Source of the DNA: JABSQH01 sp965230015
Lineage (GTDB): Bacteria > Actinomycetota > Acidimicrobiia > Acidimicrobiales > Ilumatobacteraceae
Direction of reading: 5' to 3'
NCBI GenBank assembly: GCA_965230015.1
Contig: CBDDKF010000007.1
Location: 51,142-115,141, forward strand
DNA length: 64,000 nt
In this document: positions 9,010-17,246 of the stretch, piece by piece
Layout: each line of letters begins with the position of its first letter
Position numbering within the stretch: the stretch's first letter is position 1
The notes under the pieces: generated by a model
Seen by the model: the letters and a program-made list of their open reading frames with translations, nothing else
The model's database searches: none
What the model was told of the DNA's origin: nothing
Position numbers and translations under genes: made by a program

Positions 9010-11571
9010 TCAGTGAGCAGCATGGTGGACGCTCGGCACCGCTGGCGCTGCTGTGGGCTCGACCTCGTGTCCGTCAGTCGCGACGTCGTCAGGCTCGATG
9101 TCGTCCGCGTCGACATCGTCGACGTCGACCTGGTCCCGGTCTCCCTGAGGAGCCCCCTGGTCTGCTGATCCTGCCGGCTCGTCGCCGCCGAAGCGCCAGT
9201 GGTGGTACTTCGCCCAGAGCACGAGCATCGCTGGCACCACCACGATCGATGCGATCAGCGAGTAGAGGATCGTCAAGCCGGTCACGATGCCGAATTGCTG
9301 AAATGGGCTGAGCGGGCTGAGGGTCAGTGCGGCGAAGGCCAGCGTCGTCGTCAGCGCTGAACCGAACAATGCCGACCCCGTGGTGGCCAGGGTCGCCTCG
9401 GTCGCTTCGTCGACGGACTTTCCCTCGTGGTGCTCCTCGGTGAACCGATGGATCACGTGAATCGTGTAATCGACGCCGATACCGATCGCGAGCGCCGTGA
9501 TCAGCGCCGTGATCACGTTGTAGGGGATGCCGATCAGGGCCATCGAGCCGAGCACCCAGATGAGGACGAGGACGATGGGTAACACGGCGATCACTGCGAG
9601 CATCGGCTTGAACTCGGTGAACCAGAAGAAGAGCACCAGAACCAGCAGCGCCGCAGAGATCGTGATCACGATGGCCAGCGTTTGACTCTCGGTCATGGCG
9701 TTGGTGATCTCGAGGCCCATGATGCTCGTCGAGGTGACGGTGATCTGATCGCCGTCGCCGAACCAGAGCGCATCAACATCGTCGAGCATCGCCTGCGTGG
9801 AGTCGAGGTCGCCGGCCAACGCCGTGTACTGCAACATCGTCCTGTCGGGACCGTCGGGGTTGTTCACGGCGACCAAGGCGAACGACGCAGGGTCGAGCGA
9901 TTCGAGCCGATCGAGCACCGCCTGCGCCTGGTCGCTATCGACATCGAGCCCATCGAGTGCGCTGTCGGCCAACGCCGCCAGTTCGGCGTCGTACTTGTCG
10001 TCGGCAGTGCCGTCGTCGGTAGTCCAGTCCTGGAGGAGGCCCGCCAGCGACAGCTCGATGTCGCCGACCGCATCGGTCGGCCGGGTCGTCTCGTCGGCGA
10101 ACGCCTCGGTGAGGACGAACAGGTCGTACAGCGTTCGGTCGTCGGTCAACTCGGCCTCGATGAGCACGGTGGCGATCTGGACTTCGCCGCCCACCGCTTC
10201 GAGGTCATCGCCGTCGGAGACGGTCTGGCCGTCGGGCGGCAAGAAGTCGTCGGCATCGAATTCGGTGCTGATACCGGTCGCCGACACCCCGAGCCCGATG
10301 GTGACGATCGCGGTGGCACCAAGAACGACGAGCGGTGCGCGCGAGGCGAAGCCACCGAGGCGGCTGGCGATCGCATCGGCGCCCGGAACCGCATCGGTCA
10401 TGGTCGCCCGTACTGGCGCCTCGCCCTTGGCCTCGCGCCGCCGGTCGAGGAGGAGGCGAGCGTTCGGCATGAGCGTCAACATCGTCACGAGCCCGAACCC
10501 GATCCCGAACGCGGCCACGATGCCGAAGTCACCGTTGGCAGGGATCGGTGACGACAGGTTCGTGAGGAAACTGATCATCGTGGTCGCCCCAGCCAGCCCG
10601 AGGGGCAGCATCACCAACGACAGGCCACGAGAGGCCGCCCGGGTGACGGCGACCCCGTCGGCGCGTAGCTCGCGGTAGCGGCCGACCGATTGGATCGAGT
10701 AGTCGACGACGAGCCCGATCAGCATGATCGGCACCAGGGTCGTCGTGCGGTTCGGTGGGCCGATAAGGTCGAGGCCGTTCGGCCCGGCGAGGCCCTGGAA
10801 CCCGAGCGTCCCGGCGATGGTGATCGCCAAGCCGAGCATCGACAGGGCCACGTCCGACGCAGTCCGGTAGAAGACGCCGAGGAGCGCAGCGATCACCAGG
10901 AGGAGCGAGAGCGCGACGAGAAGGATCGTCGACGATGCGATCGACTCGTCGGCCTCTTGGTCGCGTGTCGCCTTGGACAGGCTGCGCACGTCGAGCGGAC
11001 CCTCCACGTCCTCGACGACAGCGGCGACGACCAACTCGGCATCTTCGGGTGCGTCCTCGCCGTCGAGCGTGCGCAATTGGATCCTCGTCACTGCGAGCGT
11101 GTCGTCGTCGGTCTGACCGCTGAGCCGCTCGACGAACGGCGACACTCTCGGGTCGGCAGCCGCTGCGTCGATGTCGGCTTGGGACACCGCACTCAGGTCA
11201 TCGGTCTGCAGCGCTTCCGAGAACACGTCGGCGAGCGAGACGATCGGCGACGAGGCAGCGAGACGGGCAGCAACCTCGGGCTCCACAACGACGGCATCGA
11301 CGACGGCATCGACGTGGGCAAAACCTTCTGGCGTCAGCACATCGCCGCGATGGATCACCGTCACGTTCGAGAGTCCTGCTGAGTCGGGAAACGACTCAGC
11401 CAGTACGTCGTCGGCCTGAGCGATGTCGCTGCTCGGCGGCAGGAAGGCGAAGTCGTCAGCCTGCTCCGCGGTGAGCGGAAGGCCCGCGGCCAAGGCGAGG
11501 AACGCGACGAGCAACGCCGCGAGCGAGGCGCGGGGCCGACGGGTCAAGAGGTCGGCGAGTCGGTCGGTCAT
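9010..11571 (-). CDS. MMPL/RND-family transporter
   Basis: 853 residues. Two symmetrical halves each contain an N-terminal helix, a large extracytoplasmic domain and five further helices, giving 12 membrane segments. Family motifs include 'VDYSIQSVGRYRE' in the first half and 'IGVDYTIHVIHRFTEEH' in the second, matching the GxxxDYxxF/I-type proton-relay region of MMPL/HpnN lipid exporters. The C-terminal tail is Asp-rich and ends HHAAH. AGGAG seven bases before the ATG at 11571 fixes the start. Substrate is probably a lipid or other hydrophobic compound (family knowledge). The divergent TetR gene and palindrome upstream indicate local repression. Confidence 0.88.
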   Translation of the reverse strand: MTDRLADLLTRRPRASLAALLVAFLALAAGLPLTAEQADDFAFLPPSSDIAQADDVLAESFPDSAGLSNVTVIHRGDVLTPEGFAHVDAVVDAVVVEPEVAARLAASSPIVSLADVFSEALQTDDLSAVSQADIDAAAADPRVSPFVERLSGQTDDDTLAVTRIQLRTLDGEDAPEDAELVVAAVVEDVEGPLDVRSLSKATRDQEADESIASSTILLVALSLLLVIAALLGVFYRTASDVALSMLGLAITIAGTLGFQGLAGPNGLDLIGPPNRTTTLVPIMLIGLVVDYSIQSVGRYRELRADGVAVTRAASRGLSLVMLPLGLAGATTMISFLTNLSSPIPANGDFGIVAAFGIGFGLVTMLTLMPNARLLLDRRREAKGEAPVRATMTDAVPGADAIASRLGGFASRAPLVVLGATAIVTIGLGVSATGISTEFDADDFLPPDGQTVSDGDDLEAVGGEVQIATVLIEAELTDDRTLYDLFVLTEAFADETTRPTDAVGDIELSLAGLLQDWTTDDGTADDKYDAELAALADSALDGLDVDSDQAQAVLDRLESLDPASFALVAVNNPDGPDRTMLQYTALAGDLDSTQAMLDDVDALWFGDGDQITVTSTSIMGLEITNAMTESQTLAIVITISAALLVLVLFFWFTEFKPMLAVIAVLPIVLVLIWVLGSMALIGIPYNVITALITALAIGIGVDYTIHVIHRFTEEHHEGKSVDEATEATLATTGSALFGSALTTTLAFAALTLSPLSPFQQFGIVTGLTILYSLIASIVVVPAMLVLWAKYHHWRFGGDEPAGSADQGAPQGDRDQVDVDDVDADDIEPDDVATDGHEVEPTAAPAVPSVHHAAH

Positions 11572-11592
11572 GTCGGAACTCCTGCGGTTCGG

Positions 11593-11652
11593 AGAAAGTG
11601 GGAGTACTGCTCCCATTTTCTAGCAAGAAAGTGGGAGTGTTGCTACCAAAAG
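11593..11652. promoter_or_regulatory. Candidate TetR operators between MMPL and TetR genes
   Basis: A 29-bp inverted repeat at 11593-11621 has arms AGAAAGTGGGAG and CTCCCATTTTCT. A second related half-site set at 11626-11652 begins AGAAAGTGGGAG and ends CTACCAAAAG. Both lie between the divergent start codons. Confidence 0.65.
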
Positions 11653-11678
11653 ATTCGGAGGGCCGCTATGGTGACGTC

Positions 11679-12305
11679 ATGGAGCAGGCCGACACCGACC
11701 GCATCGACGGCCGGACTGCCCGCAAGGAGCGCGGTCGACGTGCCGTGATCGAGGCGGCGCTCCGGCTGTTGAGTTCAGACGGCGTCGCCACCACAGAGAT
11801 GCTGGCGAGCGAGGCGGGAATCTCGACGTCGTCGCTGTTCCGCTACTTCGACGGCATGGACGAGCTGTACCGCCAGGTGGCGGAGTACTTCGCCGAGCAC
11901 CACGCGGATCTGTTCGACGCATCCCCTGCACCTGGCCTGGATCGAACCGGTCGGATCTCGGAGTTCGTCGATCTCCGCATGCGCAACTGGGAAACCATCG
12001 CCCCATTGGCCCAGCGTGTCGAGGCATATGCGCTCTCGAATCCCGAGGTCACACCGGCGACCACGGCGTTGCGGCGCCGAGCCGCAGAGCATGTCGATCG
12101 CTACTTCGAGCCCGAGCTCGACCGGCTGACGCCCGCCCGACGGGCGGACGTCGCGGCGACCATCGACGTGCTCACGGCCGCCGAGGCCGGCAGGACCTTG
12201 TCCGACATCCACGAGCGGACGCCGAATCAGATTCGTCGGGCCTGGATCGCCGCACTAACCGCGCTGCTCGCCGCCGACGACCCATCGCCGGCACCTGCCC
12301 GGTAG
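11679..12305 (+). CDS. TetR-family repressor of the adjacent MMPL gene
   Basis: 208 residues from the ATG reading MEQADTDRID. The DNA-binding domain is 'VATTEMLASEAGISTSSLFRYFDGMDELYRQV'. The C-terminal ligand domain is not one I can name. Longer in-frame readings would begin inside the palindrome, so the later ATG is preferred. Divergent transcription from the MMPL gene with paired operator-like palindromes makes it the likely regulator of that exporter. Confidence 0.82.
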   Translation: MEQADTDRIDGRTARKERGRRAVIEAALRLLSSDGVATTEMLASEAGISTSSLFRYFDGMDELYRQVAEYFAEHHADLFDASPAPGLDRTGRISEFVDLRMRNWETIAPLAQRVEAYALSNPEVTPATTALRRRAAEHVDRYFEPELDRLTPARRADVAATIDVLTAAEAGRTLSDIHERTPNQIRRAWIAALTALLAADDPSPAPAR

Positions 12306-12397
12306 CTCGGCACACCATCCGGCCCGCAGCACCGAGGTGCGCGCGTGAGCGCGCTGAGAGTCGTCGCAGCCCGCTGGTCTGGCAAGGTGTCGATGGT

Positions 12398-13636
12398 GTG
12401 TTGATCGCAACGCTGAGATCGGAGCGTCTGTTTGCTCGGTGGGCGTTGGCCGAGGGCGTGTCGATGTTCGGCACGGCCGCGTCGACGGTGGTGTTACCGG
12501 TGTTGGTGTACGACCTCACCGAGTCGGCGGCACTAACAGGATTGGTGTTTGCGACACGACTGGTCCCCTACTTGCTGCTGGGGTGGATTGCGGGACCGAT
12601 CGCCGATCGGTTCAATCGGCGCCGGTTGATCATCGGTGGCAACCTCGCCGAAGGCCTGCTGGTGGCGACGATTCCGGTCGCCGCGTGGCTCAATCTGCTC
12701 ACCGTCGGGCAGGTGTTCGTCGTGGCGTTGTTGTCGGCGGTTGCGTTCGTGTTCTCCGACGCCGCGGTCTTCGGTGCAGTTCCTGCGCTCGTCGACAAGG
12801 AACGGCTGGCATCGGCCAACGGTGTGTTGGCAACGCTGGCGTCGGCGGCAGACATCGTCGGCCCCGTCCTCGCCGGTGTGTTGATCGCCACGATCGGCCC
12901 TGCGAATGCGCTGTCGATCGACGCCTTGACATTCCTGTTCGCGGCGGCAGTGCAGAGCACGATCCGATCGAATCTGCGGCGCAGCGAGCCCAGCGAGGCA
13001 CCGCTGTCGATCCGTCGACACCTGGCGACCGCGCTCGCGTTCGTTCGCCGCCAACGAACCGTCCTGGTACTCATCGTGGCCGGGTTTGCCAACTCGCTCG
13101 CAATCGGCTGCATCCTTGGCCTGCTCGTGCCGTGGTCCATCGAGACACTCGGCTACGACCGCGACGATGCCCGCCTCGGCGTGCTCTACGCGGCCATCGG
13201 TGTTGGCGGCTTGATCGCAGCCGTGGTGTTCCCACGCATCTTCCGTGCCGAACGAGTCCGGCTCGTCACGCCGGCATCGCTGCTGTGGTCGTCGGTCGCG
13301 TCGGCGACACTGCTGATCACGACCGCAGCGCTTGCGCCGGTGAGCATCGCTGCGTTCGCGTTCGGGATCATGCTGACGATCACCATCGGCATCACCTACC
13401 GGCAGCTCGTCACCCCCGACGAACTGACGTCCACCGTCAACACCGTCGGCCGCACCATCGCGGCCGGCGGTCAACCGCTCGGAGCCGCCATCGGGTCCGT
13501 CGTCGTCGCCAGCACGTCGATCACCGCTGCGTACACCGCTGCGACGATCACCCTCGCCCTCACCGCCATCGCGGCATTCATCGCCCTCGGCTCACCTGAG
13601 CCGATTGCCCCGACTCCTGACGATGGAACAGAGTGA
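12398..13636 (+). CDS. MFS permease (DHA3/enterobactin-exporter-like)
   Basis: 412 residues with about 12 hydrophobic helices. The loop 2-3 signature 'GWIAGPIADRFNRRRLIIGGN' identifies a major facilitator of the drug-exporter type, and 'SDAAVFGAVPALVDKERLASANGVLATLASAADIVGP' is typical of the DHA3 subfamily. It starts at a GTG and ends with a short acidic tail. It follows the TetR gene in the same direction after a 92-bp gap, so shared regulation is possible but not shown. Substrate unknown. Confidence 0.85.
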   Translation: MLIATLRSERLFARWALAEGVSMFGTAASTVVLPVLVYDLTESAALTGLVFATRLVPYLLLGWIAGPIADRFNRRRLIIGGNLAEGLLVATIPVAAWLNLLTVGQVFVVALLSAVAFVFSDAAVFGAVPALVDKERLASANGVLATLASAADIVGPVLAGVLIATIGPANALSIDALTFLFAAAVQSTIRSNLRRSEPSEAPLSIRRHLATALAFVRRQRTVLVLIVAGFANSLAIGCILGLLVPWSIETLGYDRDDARLGVLYAAIGVGGLIAAVVFPRIFRAERVRLVTPASLLWSSVASATLLITTAALAPVSIAAFAFGIMLTITIGITYRQLVTPDELTSTVNTVGRTIAAGGQPLGAAIGSVVVASTSITAAYTAATITLALTAIAAFIALGSPEPIAPTPDDGTE

Positions 13637-13677
13637 CGCCCCGTCCGTGAGACCGGTGGCTGCTCCATTGCGTGCCG

Positions 13678-14067
13678 TTAGTGATGGATCACGCGGCGCG
13701 GAGTCAGACGCATCGTGACGCGTGTCGATCCGGGTGGTTCGAAGGCGGCGCCGTCGTCGTATCCGTGCTTGTTGGCGATGCGGTCGCGTAGTTCGCCATC
13801 GGGATCGGGCTCGACCTGCACGTCGCCACGCACCTCGAGGTAGCGCAACGGCTTCTGTGGGTCGATCACTGTGAACGACACGCGTGCATCACGCTCGACA
13901 TTCCGGTGCTTCGCCCTGTCGGCGAGAGTCGAGACCAACACGGTGTCGCCTTCGAAGAGGAACCACACCGGCGAGGCATTGGGGCTGCCGTCGCCGTGCA
14001 GGGTGGTGAGTACCGCAGTGTTGGGTGCGTCGAGCAGGTCGTGGTACTCGGCGTTGATCGTGGCCAT
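13678..14067 (-). CDS. PPOX-class (F420-dependent type) oxidoreductase
   Basis: 129 residues, a small split-barrel flavin/F420 protein. The signature reads 'LDAPNTAVLTTLHGDGSPNASPVWF', followed by 'DTVLVSTLADRAKHRNVERDARVSF', with the Lys/Arg-rich cofactor phosphate-binding segment. The ending 'RVIHH' is common in the TIGR03618-type family. The ATG reading MATINAEYHD is preferred over an in-frame codon six residues upstream that abuts the divergent TetR gene. The family reduces diverse substrates with F420H2; the substrate here is unknown. Confidence 0.85.
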   Translation of the reverse strand: MATINAEYHDLLDAPNTAVLTTLHGDGSPNASPVWFLFEGDTVLVSTLADRAKHRNVERDARVSFTVIDPQKPLRYLEVRGDVQVEPDPDGELRDRIANKHGYDDGAAFEPPGSTRVTMRLTPRRVIHH

Positions 14068-14087
14068 GGCCACAGGTTCGCGCAATA

Positions 14088-14681
14088 ATGGGCAGCGTGT
14101 CCACTAAGTCGCACGGACCGGTGCGCGGGCGGGTGCGCGGGCGCCCGTTGAGCGTGGATGTCGAGCGCGCCGTGTACACGGAGACCCTGCGGCTCGTTGC
14201 GGTGGGCGATTCGCCCTCGCTGACCCGACGAGCGATCGCCGATGGCGCAGGTGTCAGCCGCCAAACGCTGTACAACCGCTGGCTGACGGTCGGCGACATC
14301 GTGCTCGACGCGCTGTTGGCGCAGGCCGACCGTTCGATCGGCACCAGCCCGAACGATCAAAGCCTTCGCAGCTACCTCGCCGACCTCGCCCAGTCGGTGA
14401 ACGGATGGGCCCGACCGGGCTTGCAACACGTCATCGCCGCCGCGCAGCACGACGCTGACTTTGCGGAACGCCTGCGGTCGCGGTTCCTCACCGAGCGGCA
14501 CGGCAGGCTGCAGTCGGCGATCTCCAGGGAGCGTCCGCTCACCACCGAGCAGGTCGGCTCCGTTGCCGAGCTGATCGCCGGCACCATGTGGTACCGCATC
14601 ATCGTCGTCGATGAACCGCTCGACGACCGGTGGATCGACGAGATGTGTGCCCTCGTCGACACACCGATCCGGCCTCGGTAG
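14088..14681 (+). CDS. TetR-family regulator
   Basis: 197 residues. The N-terminal 'RGRVRGRPLSVDVERAV' is a typical Arg-rich arm, followed by the helix-turn-helix 'LTRRAIADGAGVSRQTLYNRWLTVGDIVLDAL'. The C-terminal domain resembles TetR_C_11-type regulators, ending 'LIAGTMWYRIIVVDEPLDDRWID'. It is divergent from the PPOX reductase with about 20 bp between starts, so it probably represses that gene. GTG 14097 is an alternative start. Confidence 0.8.
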   Translation: MGSVSTKSHGPVRGRVRGRPLSVDVERAVYTETLRLVAVGDSPSLTRRAIADGAGVSRQTLYNRWLTVGDIVLDALLAQADRSIGTSPNDQSLRSYLADLAQSVNGWARPGLQHVIAAAQHDADFAERLRSRFLTERHGRLQSAISRERPLTTEQVGSVAELIAGTMWYRIIVVDEPLDDRWIDEMCALVDTPIRPR

Positions 14682-14697
14682 GCAGCGCGCGGGCCGG

Positions 14698-16021
14698 CTA
14701 CAGCTCGCGCCAGGGGGGTATCCCACGGATTGGCGACGACGGCGTTCGGCACGTCGCCACGGGTCCACCACTTGGCGACATAACTGCGACCGTCGAACGT
14801 CACGCGGTCGCCGTCGCGGTAGACCTCGTCGGACCGCCACTCGGGTCGTTGCGATGCGAACACGCTCCATGGCGTGTCCCACTCGTTGTCGACGAGAGTG
14901 TCGGGACGGAACCCGCGCGTCCACCACTTGGCCACGTAGTCCACACCATCGAGCGTCACCCGATCACCTGCCACGTAGGCCACATCAGCTCGCCAGGTAC
15001 CCGTGGACGCCGGCGGCGTCGTGGTCGGCGGCGCGGTGGTCGGCGGGGTCGTCACCGGGGGGACGGTCGGCGGCACCGTCGTCGGCGGCGTGGTGGTTGG
15101 TGGTGGAGTGGTGGCGCGCCGCCACGGCGAGTCCCACGGGTTGTCGACGACCGTGTCGGGGCGGAACCCGCGCGTCCACCATTTGGCCACGTAGTCCACA
15201 CCATCGAGCGTCACCCGATCCCCTGCCACGTAGGCCACATCCGTGCGCCACGTGCCCGTGGACGGGGGCGCAGTGGTCGGCGGCGTCGTCACCGGGGGCA
15301 CCGTCGGCGGCGTCGTCGTCGGCGGCGGCGTTGTCGGCGGCGTGGTCGTCGGTGGCGGCGTCGTAAGGGATTCGAGCGTCACGTCGCTACACGAGTAGAA
15401 CGCCTCGGGGCTGTCGGAGCGCTGCCAGATCATGTACAGGATGTGTCGACCTGTGCGCTCCGGGAACCAGATGTCGAAGTGGTACGACGGTGCGGCCGGG
15501 AGTGCTCCGGAGTCGTATACGAGCTCCAAGTCGTCCCACCGCAACGGCTGGTTCGGGTCGAAGCCCTCGCGTGTCAGGTAGTACCAGAAGTACTGGGTGG
15601 CGTGGGGCGCGGTGGCCTCGAAGAGGACGTGCGAGTGCCCGTCGGCCTCACGGGTCAACTCGGTGACGGGCCAGTCGGCGCCAGGCACATCGAACGCGGC
15701 GAACTTGCTGCGACCCGCGCTGCACAACTGACCGTCGGGGATCAGCTCACGGTGGCGCCCCGCAGCGTCGCCGATGTTGACCTCCATCCAGTCGTACAAC
15801 GCCTGCGGTTCGGCCGACCATGCTGCGGCACAACGCGGATTGTCGGGCTCGAGGAATCGGCAGGCGTAGGTACGCGACGGTGGATCGGCGTTCGAGCCGT
15901 GAGCGCCGGCTCCGCCGCCGATGACCCCAAAGGCGGTTGCGGCGAGTCCGCCGGCCACCAAGGTGATGCCGATGCCCCTGCGCATGGCGTCGCCAGTTCG
16001 TCGTTGTCGATCTCCGCGCAT
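14698..16021 (-). CDS. AA10 lytic polysaccharide monooxygenase with three CBM5/12 modules, frameshift at its end
   Basis: Secreted copper enzyme that oxidatively cleaves chitin or cellulose. Signal peptide residues 1-40 end 'GGGAGA', so the mature chain begins at His41 (HGSNADPP), which with His140 ('TAPHATQYFWYY') forms the copper brace. 'EAFYSCSDV' carries the axial aromatic region. Long Pro/Thr linkers then separate three CBM5/12 modules, each with 'YxxGDRVTxDGxxYVAKWWTRG'. The last module reads to 'NPWDTP' and then leaves frame at a run of six Gs (14713-14718). Removing one base gives 'NPWDTPWREL' and a TAG at 14698, the natural module ending; as given, reading runs on over the opposite TetR gene. 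Confidence 0.88.
14898..14986. repeat. 89-bp near-identical repeat, copy 1 (CBM5/12 module DNA)
   Basis: Matches 15153-15241 with only about three mismatches by eye, inside the monooxygenase gene. It encodes the core of the second carbohydrate-binding module. The closeness of the copies suggests recent duplication or gene conversion. Confidence 0.8.
15153..15241. repeat. 89-bp near-identical repeat, copy 2 (CBM5/12 module DNA)
   Basis: Partner of the repeat at 14898-14986; encodes the core of the first carbohydrate-binding module of the monooxygenase. The third module (about 14720-14860) is more diverged. Confidence 0.8.
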
Positions 16022-16110
16022 TGCTGCTCACTTCCACTCGAGGCAGCCCTCCACCGCCTACGTGCTCGCGCAACGTAGGGCTGCTCGACGACGATTTCGG
16101 CGCGACTCGC

Positions 16111-16152
16111 GGGGAAAGTTCCTTCCCCTGGCGGGGAAATCCGATTTCCCCG
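16111..16152. promoter_or_regulatory. Two GGGGAAA-type inverted repeats upstream of the monooxygenase gene
   Basis: A perfect palindrome with 10-bp arms CGGGGAAATC / GATTTCCCCG and a single central C lies at 16132-16152. An imperfect relative, GGGGAAAG-TT-CCTTCCCC, lies at 16111-16128, about 21 bp away. The pair sits 90-130 bp before the monooxygenase start codon, the expected place for a regulator site. No cognate regulator can be named. Confidence 0.5.
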
Positions 16153-16193
16153 GTCAAACCCGCGTCGCGCGGCAGTGATCACGGGTTCTCGGC

Positions 16194-16234
16194 GTTCCTG
16201 CTTGCGGCCTCCGCACATCGGGACGCCGAGAACC
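16194..16234. repeat. Cruciform repeat, copy 1
   Basis: Outer arms TTCTCGGCGTTCC (16196-16208) and GGGACGCCGAGAA (16220-16232), 12 of 13 paired and extended by GG/CC. An inner hairpin TGCGG-CCT-CCGCA fills the loop. It is located just after the end of the TetR gene at 16246. A second copy lies 1 kb away. Confidence 0.75.
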
Positions 16235-16245
16235 GAAGCGAGCGC

Positions 16246-16938
16246 TCACATTGCGCGAGGTGCTGCGATCCCGACGAGCGCGGTGTCGATGATGCGGTTG
16301 GCAGCCGACTTCGTCAGTGCCCCGTGTCTGGTCAACAGTCGCAACCAGAGCGGGGCGTAGAGCAGATCGATCACCGTGGTCGGGTCGAGATCGGCGCGGA
16401 GCACACCCGACGCCACCCCGCGCTCGAGGGCGTGGCGGGCTTGCTCTCGGCGGCGCTCGAAGAACCGCTCTCGGAACATGCTGAGCACCTCGGGGTCGGC
16501 TTGTGCGTCAGCGAGCAACTCACGAATCATCGACCCTGCGGGCGAACGCATCACCTTCGCCACGGCGGCCATCTGCGTACGGAGATCATCGATCGGGTCG
16601 ACGGTGACCGGGAACGCCGACTCACGCTCGAAGATCTCCTGCAACGCATCGGCGACGAGGGCAGTACGCGACGGCCACCAGCGATAGATCGTTTGCTTGC
16701 CGGCTCCCGCCGCGCTGGCGATCGCGCCGACCGATGCGCCACCAGGGCCCTCCACAGCGATGATCTCGCGGGTCGCCTCGAGGATCCGTGCTCGAACCTC
16801 GGGATCGCGGTGTGGTCCGTACTTCCCGATGTGCCGATCGTAGACACGGCGAGCAGCGAGCCAGCGCCCGCTGTGACGTGCCGGGAATAGCCGGGGCCTG
16901 CGCGCAGTTTCCAGTGCCGAGACTTGCGGTCTCGACAT
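16246..16938 (-). CDS. TetR-family regulator, divergent from YHS gene
   Basis: About 230 residues. The helix-turn-helix is 'ASVGAIASAAGAGKQTIYRWWPSRTALVADAL', preceded by 'DPEVRARILEATREIIAVEG'. The C-terminal half is the TetR_C_11 type, with 'GSMIRELLADAQADPEVLSMFRERFFERRR' and 'DLLYAPLWLRLL'. The ATG at 16936-16938 gives an unusually long Arg-rich N-terminal arm of about 38 residues. No closer ATG or GTG fits, and longer readings overlap the divergent YHS gene. Confidence 0.78.
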   Translation of the reverse strand: MSRPQVSALETARRPRLFPARHSGRWLAARRVYDRHIGKYGPHRDPEVRARILEATREIIAVEGPGGASVGAIASAAGAGKQTIYRWWPSRTALVADALQEIFERESAFPVTVDPIDDLRTQMAAVAKVMRSPAGSMIRELLADAQADPEVLSMFRERFFERRREQARHALERGVASGVLRADLDPTTVIDLLYAPLWLRLLTRHGALTKSAANRIIDTALVGIAAPRAM

Positions 16939-16978
16939 TTGCAACGACCCGACATCTGAACGATCAAGGAGCAACCCG

Positions 16979-17167
16979 ATGACTGTGGACACCAACTTCG
17001 AATACGACGGCCTCTGCCCGACCGCACTCGCCCAAGGCGTGGAAGTGCAGGGCGATCCCTCGATCACGTCGACCTACGAGGGCCGCAACTACGCCTTCGT
17101 TGCGCAAGACGCCAAGGATGCGTTCGACGCCGATCCGGCGGGAATCCTCGCGGCCATCAACCGCTGA
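16979..17167 (+). CDS. YHS-domain small protein
   Basis: 62 residues, essentially one YHS-like domain. 'DGLCPTALAQG' corresponds to the Cys-Pro start of such domains; 'GDPSITSTYEGRNYAFVAQDAKDAF' and 'DPAGILAAI' match the Y-x-G-x-x-Y-x-F...F-x-x-(D/N)P pattern. The usual second cysteine is replaced (FVAQDAKDAF where FCSxxCKxxF is common), so metal binding would be weak or different. AAGGAG lies 7-8 bases before the ATG, a strong site. It is divergent from the TetR gene with 40 bp between starts and is bracketed with it by the cruciform repeats. Confidence 0.7.
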   Translation: MTVDTNFEYDGLCPTALAQGVEVQGDPSITSTYEGRNYAFVAQDAKDAFDADPAGILAAINR

Positions 17168-17190
17168 GCTGTTGCGCCACCGAGACCTGT

Positions 17191-17237
17191 TTCTCGGCGT
17201 TCCTGTTTGCGGGTTCCGCACCTCGGAACGCCGAGAA
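17191..17237. repeat. Cruciform repeat, copy 2
   Basis: Perfect 13-bp arms TTCTCGGCGTTCC (17191-17203) and GGAACGCCGAGAA (17225-17237), with inner hairpin TGCGG-GTT-CCGCA at 17208-17220. It lies between the ends of the YHS gene and a convergent membrane-protein gene, so it could also terminate both transcripts. Confidence 0.8.
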
Positions 17238-17246
17238 GCAGCGGTG

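Noticed and set aside
12398..12890. Repeated string GTGTTGATCGC at the MFS start and at 12876
   Set aside because: A chance short match within the same gene, with no further similarity around it.
14372..14697. C-terminal continuation of the monooxygenase frame across the opposite TetR gene
   Set aside because: It follows a six-G slip, is Ser/Arg-rich with no fold, and the alternative frame ends properly at 14698.
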